Assembly (NCBI GenBank): GCA_946614295.1
Contig: CAMOGT010000011.1
Location: forward strand, 1-45,163
Length of the DNA: 45,163 nt
Source of the DNA: an uncultured Bacteroidales bacterium
Lineage (GTDB): Bacteria > Bacteroidota > Bacteroidia > Bacteroidales > Paludibacteraceae
Reading direction: 5' to 3'
The position numbers and the translations under genes are program-made. Below the pieces are notes generated by a model. That model made no database searches and had not been told where the DNA came from. It was given only the letters and a program-made list of their open reading frames with translations. This document shows, piece by piece, positions 7,395-15,100 of the stretch (position 1 is the first letter of the stretch; every line of letters starts with the position of its first letter).

Positions 7395-8255
7395 TTAGGC
7401 AAAAAATACAGAGAAATCTTGCGTCAGCGGAATGCCAAGCATTCGAAACTGACCGGGCGAGACGCAGCCCATTTGCTGAAACTCCAGCGCAGCATGACTC
7501 AGATCGTAGTATCCGTGCCGCAAGACGGTAGCCAACAAATCAATCGGCTTTCCCTGCGCGGCTTGCTGCTGCATGTCCTGGATGGTACGATGGAAACGCC
7601 TGAGGCGGATGAATTGTTTGGGCGGAACGCCGACGTATTGGCGGAAGACACGCAGGAACTGCCGCTCGCCGAGACACGCCACAGAGGCCATTTCCGCTGC
7701 CGAGATATTGCCTTTGGCGTCATCACAAGCGGCAATCACCTTCCGGATACGCAGGTAGCTGATATCTTCCCTCACGGGAATGCGCCCCAAAAAGAAAGCG
7801 TCCAACTGCGGCGCGATGTCCTCCGCCTTGGGTGTGGATTTGAAGATCCGGTCCAGATGCGCCAACCCTTCATCGCCGGTTTCGCTTACGGTCTGTACTT
7901 TGCCGGATAACTGCTGCAGATCCATCCCCGCCAACATATGCATTCCTCCCGGCTCGAAATCTGCCATCATTCCTTCGAACCAGCCGCTGAGCGTAGTCAA
8001 ACCCAGCGTAGTCTGGTTGGCGCCGAGCAACATCAGTTCATCGGATTGCTTTCCGCCGATCTCTATTACGGCATTCCGGACAAAAATCAGACTGCCATAG
8101 TTAGGGAGCAAGGGTTGCACATGCTTGCCGTTCACGAACCGCGGATCATCCGCCGGCGGCGTCATGGTGTCCGTGGAGCCTTCCGCACGCACAAACACAT
8201 AGCGGGAGATATACGGCCGTAAAGCCTCTGCGGGATTAATAATCTGGAAAAACAT
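7395..8255 (-). CDS. AraC-family transcriptional regulator
   Basis: DNA-binding regulator of 286 residues. The C-terminal third holds the AraC pair of helix-turn-helix motifs: ISAAEMASVACLGERQFLRVFRQYVGVPPKQFIRLRRF, then GYYDLSHAALEFQQMGCVSPGQFRML. The N-terminal part (FFQIINPAEALRPYISRYVFVRA ... PNYGSLIFV) resembles the beta-barrel sensing domain common in Bacteroidetes AraC proteins; the ligand is unknown. Its ATG shares one base with the stop of the kinase gene upstream (TGATG), so the two are translationally coupled. The target is not proven. The nearest candidate is the receptor gene directly downstream, whose promoter lacks a good -33 box. Confidence 0.88.
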   Translation of the reverse strand: MFFQIINPAEALRPYISRYVFVRAEGSTDTMTPPADDPRFVNGKHVQPLLPNYGSLIFVRNAVIEIGGKQSDELMLLGANQTTLGLTTLSGWFEGMMADFEPGGMHMLAGMDLQQLSGKVQTVSETGDEGLAHLDRIFKSTPKAEDIAPQLDAFFLGRIPVREDISYLRIRKVIAACDDAKGNISAAEMASVACLGERQFLRVFRQYVGVPPKQFIRLRRFHRTIQDMQQQAAQGKPIDLLATVLRHGYYDLSHAALEFQQMGCVSPGQFRMLGIPLTQDFSVFFA

Positions 8256-9715
8256 CAGTTCAACTTCTTGCGCAGATAGATGAAGAAAGTGGTGCCTTTG
8301 GGCGAGGTGTCGAACTCGATGCGGCCGCCGGAACCCTCCACGATATGTTTGGAGATAGCGAGTCCCAGCCCGTTACCGTTGGACTTGGTGGTGAAATTCG
8401 GGCGGAAGATACGCGGCCGGATATCCTCGGGAATGCCGGTGCCGTCGTCCGAAATGGAGATCTGTATCTCTTTGGCCGAGAAGGAGGGGTTGAGCATGAC
8501 GATGATGTCCGAGGGCGATGCCTGCAGGGCGTTGCGGATGATGTTGACGAAGACCTGACTGATCTGCTCCTTGTCGGCGAGCACGCCTACCCCGCTGTCC
8601 GGACCGATATACCGGATAGGTATCTGCTCGTCGTTCTCGCGCTGGAGGGTAATGACGTTCGACAGTTTCTCGGCGATGTCCACCTCCGTGGTAACGACCT
8701 CCGGCTGTTTGGCGAAGGTAGAGAAGGACTGCGCTATATGCGCGAGGTTGTCAATCTCGTCAATCAGCATCTTCGTGGTCTTGTCGAAATACTCGTCGAA
8801 CCGGTCGGTGCCGCGCTTGAGCCGGAGTTTCTGGACCGACAGTTTCATCGGCGTCAGCGGATTGTTGATCTCATGGGCAATCTGCCGTGCCATCGTCCGC
8901 CAAGCGCCTTCTCGTTCCGCCCGCGCCAGTTGCTCCGCACTCTCCTCCACCTGGTCCACCAGGAGGTTGTACCGCTCCACCAGCGCACCCAACTCGTCGT
9001 GGTAGGGGTAGTCAATATGGTTGTCCCTGCCGCCTATCTCGAACCGCCGCATCTTATCCGTCAGGACCTTCAGCGGCGAGGTGATGGAACGGGTGGCGAG
9101 GTAGGAGAAGATGAGCGAGAGCACCAACGCAACGAGGTACACCGGAATCAGGAGCGAGAGCAACTCCCGCAGCTGGGCGTTCCGGGTCTGCTCGCTCAGG
9201 AAATAAGGGACGGCAATATAGCCGATGGTTACGAACGCTCCGTTATGGAACGGCAGGTAAGCTATCAAGTACGGTTGTTCGTTAATCTGCTCGTAACAAA
9301 GGGCTATATGGTCGTCCGAAAAGAAGGGTTTGTCGATACTGAGGCTCCGTGAGAGGGCTCCTCCGTCGAAGAGCCGGGGCGAAGAAGAAGCGAGCAGTTC
9401 GCCGTTGAGCGAATAGACGTGCAGGTCCTGCTGCATGTCGATACTCAGATCCCTAAGGTCAATGGAAAGCCCTTCCGCCTGGTTCGGAGCCAACGCGACA
9501 TCCCAGTAATAAAGAGACCTCAGATAGGACTGGATATACTCCGCGCGGGTGATCAGTTCGTGCCGCTGCTGCTGCGCCACACTCCAATAGACATAGCGGA
9601 TGGACATGCCGAGCATAAAGATAAAAATGATCGTCACGCACGCAAAAACGACGTACATGATACGCGTGGAGATGGGTCTGTTCCGCAGCGATATTTTCCA
9701 TCTTTCACTTTTCAT
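8255..9715 (-). CDS. Membrane sensor histidine kinase, NtrY-like
   Basis: 486 residues. Layout: membrane segment at about 20-40 (MYVVFACVTIIFIFMLG), an extracytoplasmic sensing domain of about 140 residues, a second membrane segment at about 185-207, a HAMP linker, the dimerisation helix with phospho-accepting H281 in RQIAHEINNPLTPMKLS, and the ATPase domain with N-box NIIRNALQA (391-399), DDGTGIP (423-429) and GNGLGL (447-452). The NPLTPMK signature is typical of NtrY-type kinases. No response regulator with a receiver domain is adjacent; instead an AraC regulator overlaps by one base. The ATG at 9715 lies inside a 7-bp word array, so the first five residues (MKSER) are array-encoded. No in-frame ATG comes before residue 20, so the start is reasonable but not certain. 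Confidence 0.93.
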   Translation of the reverse strand: MKSERWKISLRNRPISTRIMYVVFACVTIIFIFMLGMSIRYVYWSVAQQQRHELITRAEYIQSYLRSLYYWDVALAPNQAEGLSIDLRDLSIDMQQDLHVYSLNGELLASSSPRLFDGGALSRSLSIDKPFFSDDHIALCYEQINEQPYLIAYLPFHNGAFVTIGYIAVPYFLSEQTRNAQLRELLSLLIPVYLVALVLSLIFSYLATRSITSPLKVLTDKMRRFEIGGRDNHIDYPYHDELGALVERYNLLVDQVEESAEQLARAEREGAWRTMARQIAHEINNPLTPMKLSVQKLRLKRGTDRFDEYFDKTTKMLIDEIDNLAHIAQSFSTFAKQPEVVTTEVDIAEKLSNVITLQRENDEQIPIRYIGPDSGVGVLADKEQISQVFVNIIRNALQASPSDIIVMLNPSFSAKEIQISISDDGTGIPEDIRPRIFRPNFTTKSNGNGLGLAISKHIVEGSGGRIEFDTSPKGTTFFIYLRKKLN

Positions 9716-9777
9716 CTTTCATTATTCACTTTTCTTAGCCACAAGGGCACGATTAATTTCATCTTTCATTTTTCAGC
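9701..9777. repeat. 7-bp word arrays (TCTTTCA type) at the kinase start
   Basis: Heptamers TCTTTCA, CTTTTCA, TCTTTCA, TTATTCA and CTTTTCT in phase (9701-9735), then after 21 bp TTTCATC, TTTCATT and TTTCAGC (9757-9777). The kinase start codon lies inside the first array. The same word (as AAARATGA) forms the array in the signal peptide of the outer-membrane protein at 31826-31853. Confidence 0.85.
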
Positions 9778-9780
9778 ACG

Positions 9781-9812
9781 CAAAGGTACTAAAAAATTTG
9801 CATATATGCAAA
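9781..9812 (-). promoter_or_regulatory. Promoter of the kinase/AraC unit
   Basis: Minus strand reads TTTG (9812-9809), 20 bp, TACCTTTG (9788-9781). Its -33 region is the other half of the palindrome TTTGCATATATGCAAA (9797-9812) used by the divergent plus-strand promoter. Confidence 0.82.
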
Positions 9813-9828
9813 AAAAAGTGTACCTTTG
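9797..9828 (+). promoter_or_regulatory. Promoter of the CcdA/ArsG-like gene, back-to-back with the kinase promoter
   Basis: TTTG (9797-9800), 20 bp, TACCTTTG (9821-9828). Both divergent promoters have exactly 20-bp spacers and overlap over the 16-bp perfect palindrome 9797-9812, so only one polymerase can presumably occupy the site at a time. Confidence 0.85.
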
Positions 9829-9854
9829 CACGCTTTTTCGTAAAAAAGGACACA

Positions 9855-10586
9855 ATGATACAACTTTTCACGGCATTACTACTGGGATTGCTGACTATTT
9901 TGGACCCTTGCACGCTGATGACGAGCATCACCGCCATCAGTTATATCGACAAGGAAATCAATAACAAACGGATGGTTCTGACGAACGGTCTGATGTTCGT
10001 TCTGGGCAAACTGGCGACGTATATCCTGCTCAGTATTCCGTTCCTCGCGGGCGCACAGACGGAGGGTATCCGGCACGTGCTCGCCCACTGGGGCGAACCG
10101 ATTCTGGCGGGCTTCATGCTCATCTGCGGCATGGTGCTGCTCTTCAGCGGTCATCACCACCACGAGCACGACCACGGCATCAGCAAATGGCTCAAAGATA
10201 CGGACAGCAAGGAGAGCTGGCTCTGGTCGTTCATTCTCGGTATCTTCTTCGCCATCGCCTTCTGCCCCCACAGGCTGGTCTATTTCCTGACGATGATAGA
10301 TATCACCCTCACGCTGCCGGGCAGTTGGAACTGGCTCATGCCGGTGGTGTTCGGTCTGGGTACCGGTCTGCCGATCATGCTGATTGCGTGGCTCGTCAGC
10401 TACAGCGCGGTGAGTATCGGCAGGCTGACCAGTAACATGCAGACTTTCGAAAAGTGGTTCCGGCACATCTGCGCGGTACTGTTTATCGTCTTGGGATGCT
10501 ACCTGGCAGTACATTGCGTCATTGAGTACCACGAACACGAGCACAATGGTAGTTGCCACCATTGTGAATTGAGATTTGATATTTGA
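9855..10586 (+). CDS. CcdA/DsbD-like membrane protein, ArsG-type permease candidate
   Basis: 243-residue polytopic inner-membrane protein with about six hydrophobic segments. It has the CcdA/DsbD hallmarks C19 in LDPCTLMTSITA and C137 in AFCPHR, each in a membrane segment, which in the family carry electrons across the membrane. Two histidine clusters stand out: GHHHHEHDHG at 99-108 in a loop and YHEHEHNGSCHHC near the C-terminus, both suggestive of metal binding. I recall Bacteroidales homologues being named ArsG-family (aromatic arsenical efflux) transporters, but the substrate is not shown here; thiol/disulphide electron transfer or metal handling are alternatives. The start is the ATG at 9855 behind a full promoter. 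The stop codon lies inside a 7-bp word array that continues to the next gene. Confidence 0.72.
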   Translation: MIQLFTALLLGLLTILDPCTLMTSITAISYIDKEINNKRMVLTNGLMFVLGKLATYILLSIPFLAGAQTEGIRHVLAHWGEPILAGFMLICGMVLLFSGHHHHEHDHGISKWLKDTDSKESWLWSFILGIFFAIAFCPHRLVYFLTMIDITLTLPGSWNWLMPVVFGLGTGLPIMLIAWLVSYSAVSIGRLTSNMQTFEKWFRHICAVLFIVLGCYLAVHCVIEYHEHEHNGSCHHCELRFDI

Positions 10587-10610
10587 CAGTTGATAATTGA
10601 TATTTGAGAT
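10562..10610. repeat. 7-bp word array between the permease and trmN6
   Basis: Seven heptamers in perfect phase: TTGTGAA, TTGAGAT, TTGATAT, TTGACAG, TTGATAA, TTGATAT, TTGAGAT. The array contains the stop codon of the upstream gene (10584-10586) and ends 3 bp before the next ATG at 10614. Confidence 0.93.
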
Positions 10611-10613
10611 TGG

Positions 10614-11393
10614 ATGGCTTCGGAGGGTTTTCAGTTCAAGCAGTTCTTTGTGGCTCATGACCGCTGTGCGATGAAAGTAGGCACGGACGGCGTGTTGTTG
10701 GGTGCGTGGGCTCCGATAGATTTCAATATTTCTTCATTTACAAATTTTCGCATTTTGGATGTCGGCACGGGCAGCGGACTGATTGCTCTGATGCTGGCGC
10801 AGCGGTTTCCCCAAGCGCATATTGACGCGATTGACATAGACAAATCCGCCATGGAACAAGCCGCAGAGAACTTCGCCGCTTCACCATGGTCGGACCGCCT
10901 GCATGCATGGTTGTCCTCTATCCAGGAATGGCAAATGGTAAATGGTACATGTCCAAATGGTAAATGGTATGACCTCATCGTCTCTAACCCGCCCTATTTC
11001 CGGAACAGCCTCAAGAACCCCGACAAGGCGCGCGAGTTAGCGCGGCACACGGACACACTCAGCTACACGGAGTTACTGCATCACAGCGCGCGGTTGCTGC
11101 GTGAGGAAGGGCGGTTATGCCTTATTCTGCCTGCCGAGGCGGAAGAGGAAGTGTGCGCTCTTGCGGCACAGGAGGGTTTCGTCCTCACGCGCGTCACGCG
11201 TGTCTATAGTAAGGTATCGAAACCGGCACGGAGAGTTCTACTGGCTTTCGAAAAATCGAAATATCGATATACCGATATTCCGACCTGTCGGGACTCCGAA
11301 AATCCCGTATCCGAAGACACCCTCGTTCTCGAGGACGATAAAGGCGGCCGTTCCGCCGCCTATCAGGAAATAACAAAGGACTTCTACCTGTAG
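10614..11393 (+). CDS. trmN6: tRNA1(Val) (adenine-N6)-methyltransferase family protein
   Basis: SAM-dependent methylation of an adenine in a tRNA anticodon loop, as for E. coli YfiC. 259 residues, with SAM-binding ILDVGTGSGLIALML (about 47-61) and the N6-adenine catalytic motif NPPY at 125-128. The N-terminal FKQFFVAHDRCAMKVGTDGVLLGAWA is typical of the family. Two stretches look foreign: residues 107-119 (QMVNGTCPNGKWY) come from a 7-bp word array, and a 16-residue stretch near 215-230 (SKYRYTDIPTCRDSEN) comes from an 8-bp array. Both keep the frame and sit in loops between core strands. The stop codon lies in the loop of a terminator hairpin. Target position is inferred from the family. Confidence 0.88.
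   Translation: MASEGFQFKQFFVAHDRCAMKVGTDGVLLGAWAPIDFNISSFTNFRILDVGTGSGLIALMLAQRFPQAHIDAIDIDKSAMEQAAENFAASPWSDRLHAWLSSIQEWQMVNGTCPNGKWYDLIVSNPPYFRNSLKNPDKARELARHTDTLSYTELLHHSARLLREEGRLCLILPAEAEEEVCALAAQEGFVLTRVTRVYSKVSKPARRVLLAFEKSKYRYTDIPTCRDSENPVSEDTLVLEDDKGGRSAAYQEITKDFYL
10933..10968. repeat. 7-bp word array inside trmN6
   Basis: AAATGGT twice (10933-10946), ACATGTCC, then AAATGGT twice (10955-10968). Translated in frame as WQMVNGTCPNGKWY between the Rossmann strands and the NPPY motif. A related word (TTTACCA) recurs inside the vWA gene near 43194. Confidence 0.85.
11256..11303. repeat. 8-bp word array inside trmN6
   Basis: The trinucleotide YCG recurs exactly every 8 bp (11256, 11264, 11272, 11280, 11288, 11296): words such as TCGAAATA, TCGATATA, CCGATATT. 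Six octamers make 48 bp, or 16 codons, so the frame is kept. Confidence 0.8.
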
Positions 11394-11407
11394 GCGGAAG
11401 TCCTTTG
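11374..11407. terminator. Bidirectional terminator hairpin between trmN6 and rny
   Basis: Perfect 11-bp stem CAAAGGACTTC/GAAGTCCTTTG with a 12-nt loop. The trmN6 stop codon (11391-11393) is inside the loop. On the minus strand the stem is followed by TTATTTCC, so it can also end the RNase Y transcript. Confidence 0.82.
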
Positions 11408-11410
11408 TGT

Positions 11411-11430
11411 ATCAGCCATGCATGGCTGAT
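11411..11430. repeat. 20-bp perfect palindrome at the rny stop
   Basis: ATCAGCCATGCATGGCTGAT, a perfect inverted repeat whose last base is the first base of the rny stop codon. It shares the core GCCATGCATGGC with the palindrome at 22285-22302. Confidence 0.9.
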
Positions 11431-12959
11431 TACTTGGCGACATTGACGGCACGCACCTCGCGGATGACGGTCACCTTGATCTGCCCCGGATAGGTCATCT
11501 CGTCCTGGATACGTTTCGCCAGATCGAAGGACAGGAGCTCGGTATCCTTGTCGGAAATCTTGTCCGCCCCCACAATCACACGAAGCTCGCGGCCTGCCTG
11601 CAGGGCGTAGGTCTTCACGACACCCGGGAAGGACATAGCCAGGTTCTCGAGGTCGTTGAGCCTCTTGACATAACTCTCCACGATCTCGCGACGGGCACCC
11701 GGACGGGCACCGGAGATGGCATCACAAGCCTGTACGATAGGCGCAATGAGGGTCGTCATCTCACACTCGTCGTGGTGTGCACCCACGGCATTGCAGATAT
11801 CGGGTTTCTCACCGTATTTCTCACACAGTTTCATACCTAACTCTGCGTGCGGCAGCTCGACATCATCGTCCGCCACCTTGCCTATATCGTGCAGCAGTCC
11901 GGCACGCTTGGCAGCCTTCACATTGAGTCCTAACTCGCCCGCCATGGCGGCACAGAGATTAGCGGTCTCACGGCTGTGCTGGAGCAGGTTCTGACCGTAC
12001 GACGAACGGTATTTCATCTTACCCACCAGACGCACCAGCTCGGGGTGCAGACCATGGATACCGAGGTCGATGGTAGTACGCTTGCCGGTCTCGACAATCT
12101 CGTCCTCCACCTGTTTGGTGACTTTGGCAACGACCTCCTCGATACGCGCGGGGTGGATACGTCCGTCCTGTACCAGCTGGTGCAACGCCAGACGCGCAAT
12201 CTCGCGGCGTACGGGGTCGAACGCAGAGAGGGTGATAGCCTCCGGGGTGTCGTCCACGACAATCTCCACACCGGTAGCCGCCTCGAGCGCGCGGATGTTA
12301 CGTCCCTCGCGACCGATGATACGGCCCTTGACTTCGTCATTCTCAATATGGAAGACGGAAACGGTGCTCTCTGCCGCCGTCTCGGAAGCCACACGCTGAA
12401 TAGTCTGGATAATAATCTTCTTCGCCTCTTTGTTCGCCTCCAGACGCGCGTTGTCCATGATCTCGTTGATATAGGACATGGCGGCGGTCTTCGCTTCGTC
12501 GCGGAGCGCCTCCACCAGTTGCTTCTTGGCTTCCTCAGCGGACATGCCGCTCAGTTGCTCGAGCTGTTTCTGCGCCTCGTGCTGCATTTTCTCCACTTCC
12601 TGCTGCTTGTAGTCCAGCGCCTGCTGACGCTGCTCCACCGCCTGCGATTTCTGGTTCACTTCGTTGAGGGTGCGTTGTATATCTCCCTGACGCTGGTTGA
12701 GCTGCTGCTCGCGTTGCTGCAGGCGCTGCTCCTGTTGTTGCAGGCGCTTGTCCTGCTCGCGCACGGCATTGTCGTGCTCGAGCTTGAGGGCGATGAACTT
12801 CTCCTTAGCCTCAACAATCTTGTTCTTCTTCACCACTTCCGCCTCTTCGGCTGCCTTCTTGAGTATTCCGGCGCCGGTGATGCGGGCGATGAGATAATAG
12901 CCTCCGGCACCCAGAAGGATACCGCCGACTATATAAAGTACTACGAATACTGTGTTCAT
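11430..12959 (-). CDS. rny: Ribonuclease Y
   Basis: Membrane-anchored endoribonuclease that starts mRNA decay. 509 residues in the usual order: N-terminal membrane helix (about 3-27), a long coiled coil rich in Q, E and R (about 35-195), a KH RNA-binding domain with [11 protein letters not shown] at 212-222, and the HD phosphohydrolase domain with LLHDIGK (HD at 357-358) and AHHDE farther on. Length matches the family. It overlaps zapA by 4 bp (12956-12959), so translation is coupled. It is last in a minus-strand group with a DUF3078 protein, a coiled-coil protein and ZapA, and ends at a palindrome and a strong terminator. Confidence 0.96.
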   Translation of the reverse strand: MNTVFVVLYIVGGILLGAGGYYLIARITGAGILKKAAEEAEVVKKNKIVEAKEKFIALKLEHDNAVREQDKRLQQQEQRLQQREQQLNQRQGDIQRTLNEVNQKSQAVEQRQQALDYKQQEVEKMQHEAQKQLEQLSGMSAEEAKKQLVEALRDEAKTAAMSYINEIMDNARLEANKEAKKIIIQTIQRVASETAAESTVSVFHIENDEVKGRIIGREGRNIRALEAATGVEIVVDDTPEAITLSAFDPVRREIARLALHQLVQDGRIHPARIEEVVAKVTKQVEDEIVETGKRTTIDLGIHGLHPELVRLVGKMKYRSSYGQNLLQHSRETANLCAAMAGELGLNVKAAKRAGLLHDIGKVADDDVELPHAELGMKLCEKYGEKPDICNAVGAHHDECEMTTLIAPIVQACDAISGARPGARREIVESYVKRLNDLENLAMSFPGVVKTYALQAGRELRVIVGADKISDKDTELLSFDLAKRIQDEMTYPGQIKVTVIREVRAVNVAK

Positions 12960-13246
12960 TGATTAATGGTTTTTTCTATTTGTTGATTAATTTCTGTGAG
13001 TGTCTTTTCTATGGGCTCCAGACTCTTCTTGCGCGCATCGGATTGCAATGCCACTGCGATCTCCAAAGCCGTGTACATCCATAACTGCTCCGCCGAAGCG
13101 TTCGGCCGCAGTTTGAGATAGTACTGATACCTCCTGTTCAACAGATCCGCCGCGTAGCGGTAATCGGGTTCCTGCTCACGCGGTACATCCAGACCTACCG
13201 AGTGGGCGTCCAACCGGAGGTTGATATGTTGCTTGTCGGAAATCAT
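12956..13246 (-). CDS. zapA: Cell division protein ZapA-like
   Basis: 96 residues, predicted to bind FtsZ at midcell and stabilise the Z-ring. The N-terminal half ([37 protein letters not shown]) fits the ZapA fold of a small beta-sheet and helix, and the C-terminal half is a long helix ([21 protein letters not shown]) that would form the dimer coiled coil. It overlaps the upstream coiled-coil gene by 4 bp and rny by 4 bp. In Bacteroidales zapA commonly sits just before rny, which supports the call. Confidence 0.82.
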   Translation of the reverse strand: MISDKQHINLRLDAHSVGLDVPREQEPDYRYAADLLNRRYQYYLKLRPNASAEQLWMYTALEIAVALQSDARKKSLEPIEKTLTEINQQIEKTINQ

Positions 13247-13518
13247 TTCTTCAGCGCGGCTATGGCTCTGTCCACCTGGGCAATCAGCGCATTGATGCGT
13301 TTCATCGCCTCTTCGCTCCCCTCAGCGGATGTCAGAGCGTTCGCCATCGCTATGCGTTTGTTCTTCTGCTGCAGCTCCGCTAACTCGCTGTGTGTGCGGA
13401 CCAACTCTGCGCGCTGGTGCTCTATCTCCTCGCGCAAGCGCTCATTCTCCTCCCGCAACGCCGTATAGCGCTCCAGGAGAAGATGCACATTTTGCGAAAG
13501 GTCGTCCAGCGCCTGCAT
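13243..13518 (-). CDS. Small coiled-coil protein, ZapB-like (function unproven)
   Basis: 91 residues, almost entirely heptad-rich helix (LLERYTALREENERLREEIEHQRAELVRTHSELAELQQKNKRIAMA), no signal peptide or membrane segment. It overlaps zapA by 4 bp (ATGA), so the products are probably made together. A coiled-coil partner of ZapA, analogous to ZapB of Proteobacteria, is the natural guess from position and composition; I see no sequence feature that proves it. Confidence 0.7.
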   Translation of the reverse strand: MQALDDLSQNVHLLLERYTALREENERLREEIEHQRAELVRTHSELAELQQKNKRIAMANALTSAEGSEEAMKRINALIAQVDRAIAALKK

Positions 13519-13521
13519 GAG

Positions 13522-13554
13522 TTGGTACTTGGTCCTTAGTCCCTTGGTACTTAG
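13522..13554. repeat. 7-bp word array, TTGGTAC type
   Basis: TTGGTAC, TTGGTCC, TTAGTCC, C, TTGGTAC, TTAG. It fills the whole gap between the DUF3078 stop (13551-13553, inside the array) and the coiled-coil gene start at 13518. Confidence 0.85.
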
Positions 13555-14759
13555 AAACTGTATCCTACTCCGATACCGATGACGCCCTTGAACTGGCAGC
13601 GCTCAGAGAGCACACCGTCTTTGTTGGCAATCAGCGCACCCGGATAATACTTCAGGCTGGTCTGAAGGGTTACCTGCAGACATTTCAGGAACTGATAGCT
13701 CAGTGCCACATCCCAATCCACATCAAACAGACCGAACTGACGGTTCATGTTCGAATACCGGAAATAGTGATCCGCCTCGTTGTAGAGAGGGTCGATCTCT
13801 CGGTTGGCGGCACGGGTGGCGGCATCTTCGTAGGAAGCCAGCGCGCTGCCTTTTCCTGCGTACGGAGAGAAGAGAGCCAGCGTGGTGCTCAGTTTCATAT
13901 CCTTATAGGTATAAGCGATAGCACCCTTGAAACTCAAACCGAACTCGGCACGGGCATTGCGGTTGTACATCTTGTTACCCAGCGCGTCGTAATAGGACAC
14001 ACCGTTGCGGTCCTTCAAGGTCGAAGCCAGATCGGTGTGGGCTGCCTGTTGCGCCTCAAAAACAGTCTGGTTCCAGTCCGCCTCTGCGTTACCGGCGGCT
14101 ACCCAAGCCTCTTTCGTGTAACGCTCGTTCCACGCGTTGCCCGTATAAGCCGTGGTGATACGGCCGGCAACCGGAGAGAGGTAAATGGAGAAATCAGCAC
14201 CGTTGTAACTCTTCTTCCAGTCGATACCGACAGAAATATCGGTGTAAGAAGGAGCCAACCATTTGGAGATGGCAGGGTTGTAACCCGTTACATACTCGCG
14301 GCCTAACGCGTACTGGCTCTGGAAACCGCCGAGAACCGTCAGATACCAATTCTCTTTGAACTCCCATCCGAATTTGGTAGCCAGCTTGATATTATCGCTC
14401 GATTTCTGGAAGGCATCTTCCTTCTGGTCAATCCAGGTCATTCCAAAATCCGTATCGAAATTGGTTTCCCAAGCGATCGCATTCTTGTGATACAGGAGGT
14501 GAAGCTTGGCATAAACGATGCCGTTCACGTTGTTCTTACCACCGGCAGCCCAGTTTACCAACCCCGTTGCAGCGGCGTTCAGACCTACCGTTCCGTCAAA
14601 CTTCCAGGCTTTCTCGCCATTCTCTAACTTCTTCAAATCCGCACCTGCTTTAGCAGCTGCATCCGCATTACCCGTTACGGTTGCCTTGTTCACCGTCTGG
14701 GCGGTCATCGTCAGCGCTGCAATCAAGCAAAGCGCTACAGTCAAAATACTCTTTTTCAT
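13551..14759 (-). CDS. DUF3078 outer-membrane/periplasmic protein
   Basis: 402 residues with a signal peptide (MKKSILTVALCLIAALTMTAQ). The segment GLNAAATGLVNWAAGGKNNVNGI near residues 60-80 is the characteristic motif of the Bacteroidetes DUF3078 family, and the rest alternates short aromatic strands (WETNFDTDFGMTW, YLTVLGGFQSQYALG, FSIYLSPVAGRITT), ending in an aromatic residue (GIGVGYSF), as expected for a beta-barrel. Function unknown. It has its own promoter with a leader of about 140 nt and is followed 32 bp later by the ZapB-like/zapA/rny genes, which have no promoter of their own that I can see. Confidence 0.82.
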   Translation of the reverse strand: MKKSILTVALCLIAALTMTAQTVNKATVTGNADAAAKAGADLKKLENGEKAWKFDGTVGLNAAATGLVNWAAGGKNNVNGIVYAKLHLLYHKNAIAWETNFDTDFGMTWIDQKEDAFQKSSDNIKLATKFGWEFKENWYLTVLGGFQSQYALGREYVTGYNPAISKWLAPSYTDISVGIDWKKSYNGADFSIYLSPVAGRITTAYTGNAWNERYTKEAWVAAGNAEADWNQTVFEAQQAAHTDLASTLKDRNGVSYYDALGNKMYNRNARAEFGLSFKGAIAYTYKDMKLSTTLALFSPYAGKGSALASYEDAATRAANREIDPLYNEADHYFRYSNMNRQFGLFDVDWDVALSYQFLKCLQVTLQTSLKYYPGALIANKDGVLSERCQFKGVIGIGVGYSF

Positions 14760-14904
14760 TTTATTTTAATTGGTTTGTCACTTTATTAATATATATTTGT
14801 TGATTTGGTTTTCCACACTTCATCGGTAGTTTATGCAGGTTTTGTGCTTATCTTATGCTGGTTTTATGCTGTTCAAAACTTTTCACCACCCGCAAAATCG
14901 AGCA

Positions 14905-14936
14905 CAAAATTACAAAAAAAAATCTACATACGCAAA
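14905..14936 (-). promoter_or_regulatory. Promoter of the DUF3078 gene
   Basis: Minus strand reads TTTG (14936-14933), 20 bp, TAATTTTG (14912-14905). Confidence 0.78.
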
Positions 14937-15004
14937 TAAAAGTGTACGCGCGCGACTTTTTTCTCCAAAAATGTCAATTTTTACACATTTTTATATAATA
15001 TATG

Positions 15005-15036
15005 CACACGCATGTGCGAAAAAAGTAGTAATTTTG
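15005..15036 (+). promoter_or_regulatory. Promoter of the Ig-like gene, with an inverted repeat at the -33 position
   Basis: -7 box TAATTTTG at 15029-15036 and the spacer end GAAAAAAGTAG as elsewhere, but the -33 position (15005-15008) reads CACA. It lies in an inverted repeat GCACA...TGTGC (15004-15018), a possible operator. Confidence 0.6.
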
Positions 15037-15100
15037 CACCGTGAATTAATATCGGGCATTGCGTCCGCCTAAAAGTACGAAAATTTAACACAAAACAAAT

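Larger units (their letters stand above)
14760..15100. promoter_or_regulatory. Divergent 341-bp region between the DUF3078 and Ig-like genes
   Basis: It holds two divergent promoters (14905-14936 minus, 15005-15036 plus) about 70 bp apart, AT-rich sequence between them, and on the DUF3078 side a long leader with loosely repeated words (TTATGC, GGTTTT) at 14830-14873. I see no small reading frame or RNA gene I can support. Confidence 0.6.

Noticed and set aside
11976..12962. Plus-strand leucine-rich frame opposite rny
   Set aside because: The leucine runs are the complement of the glutamine/glutamate-rich coiled coil of RNase Y; no independent evidence of a gene.
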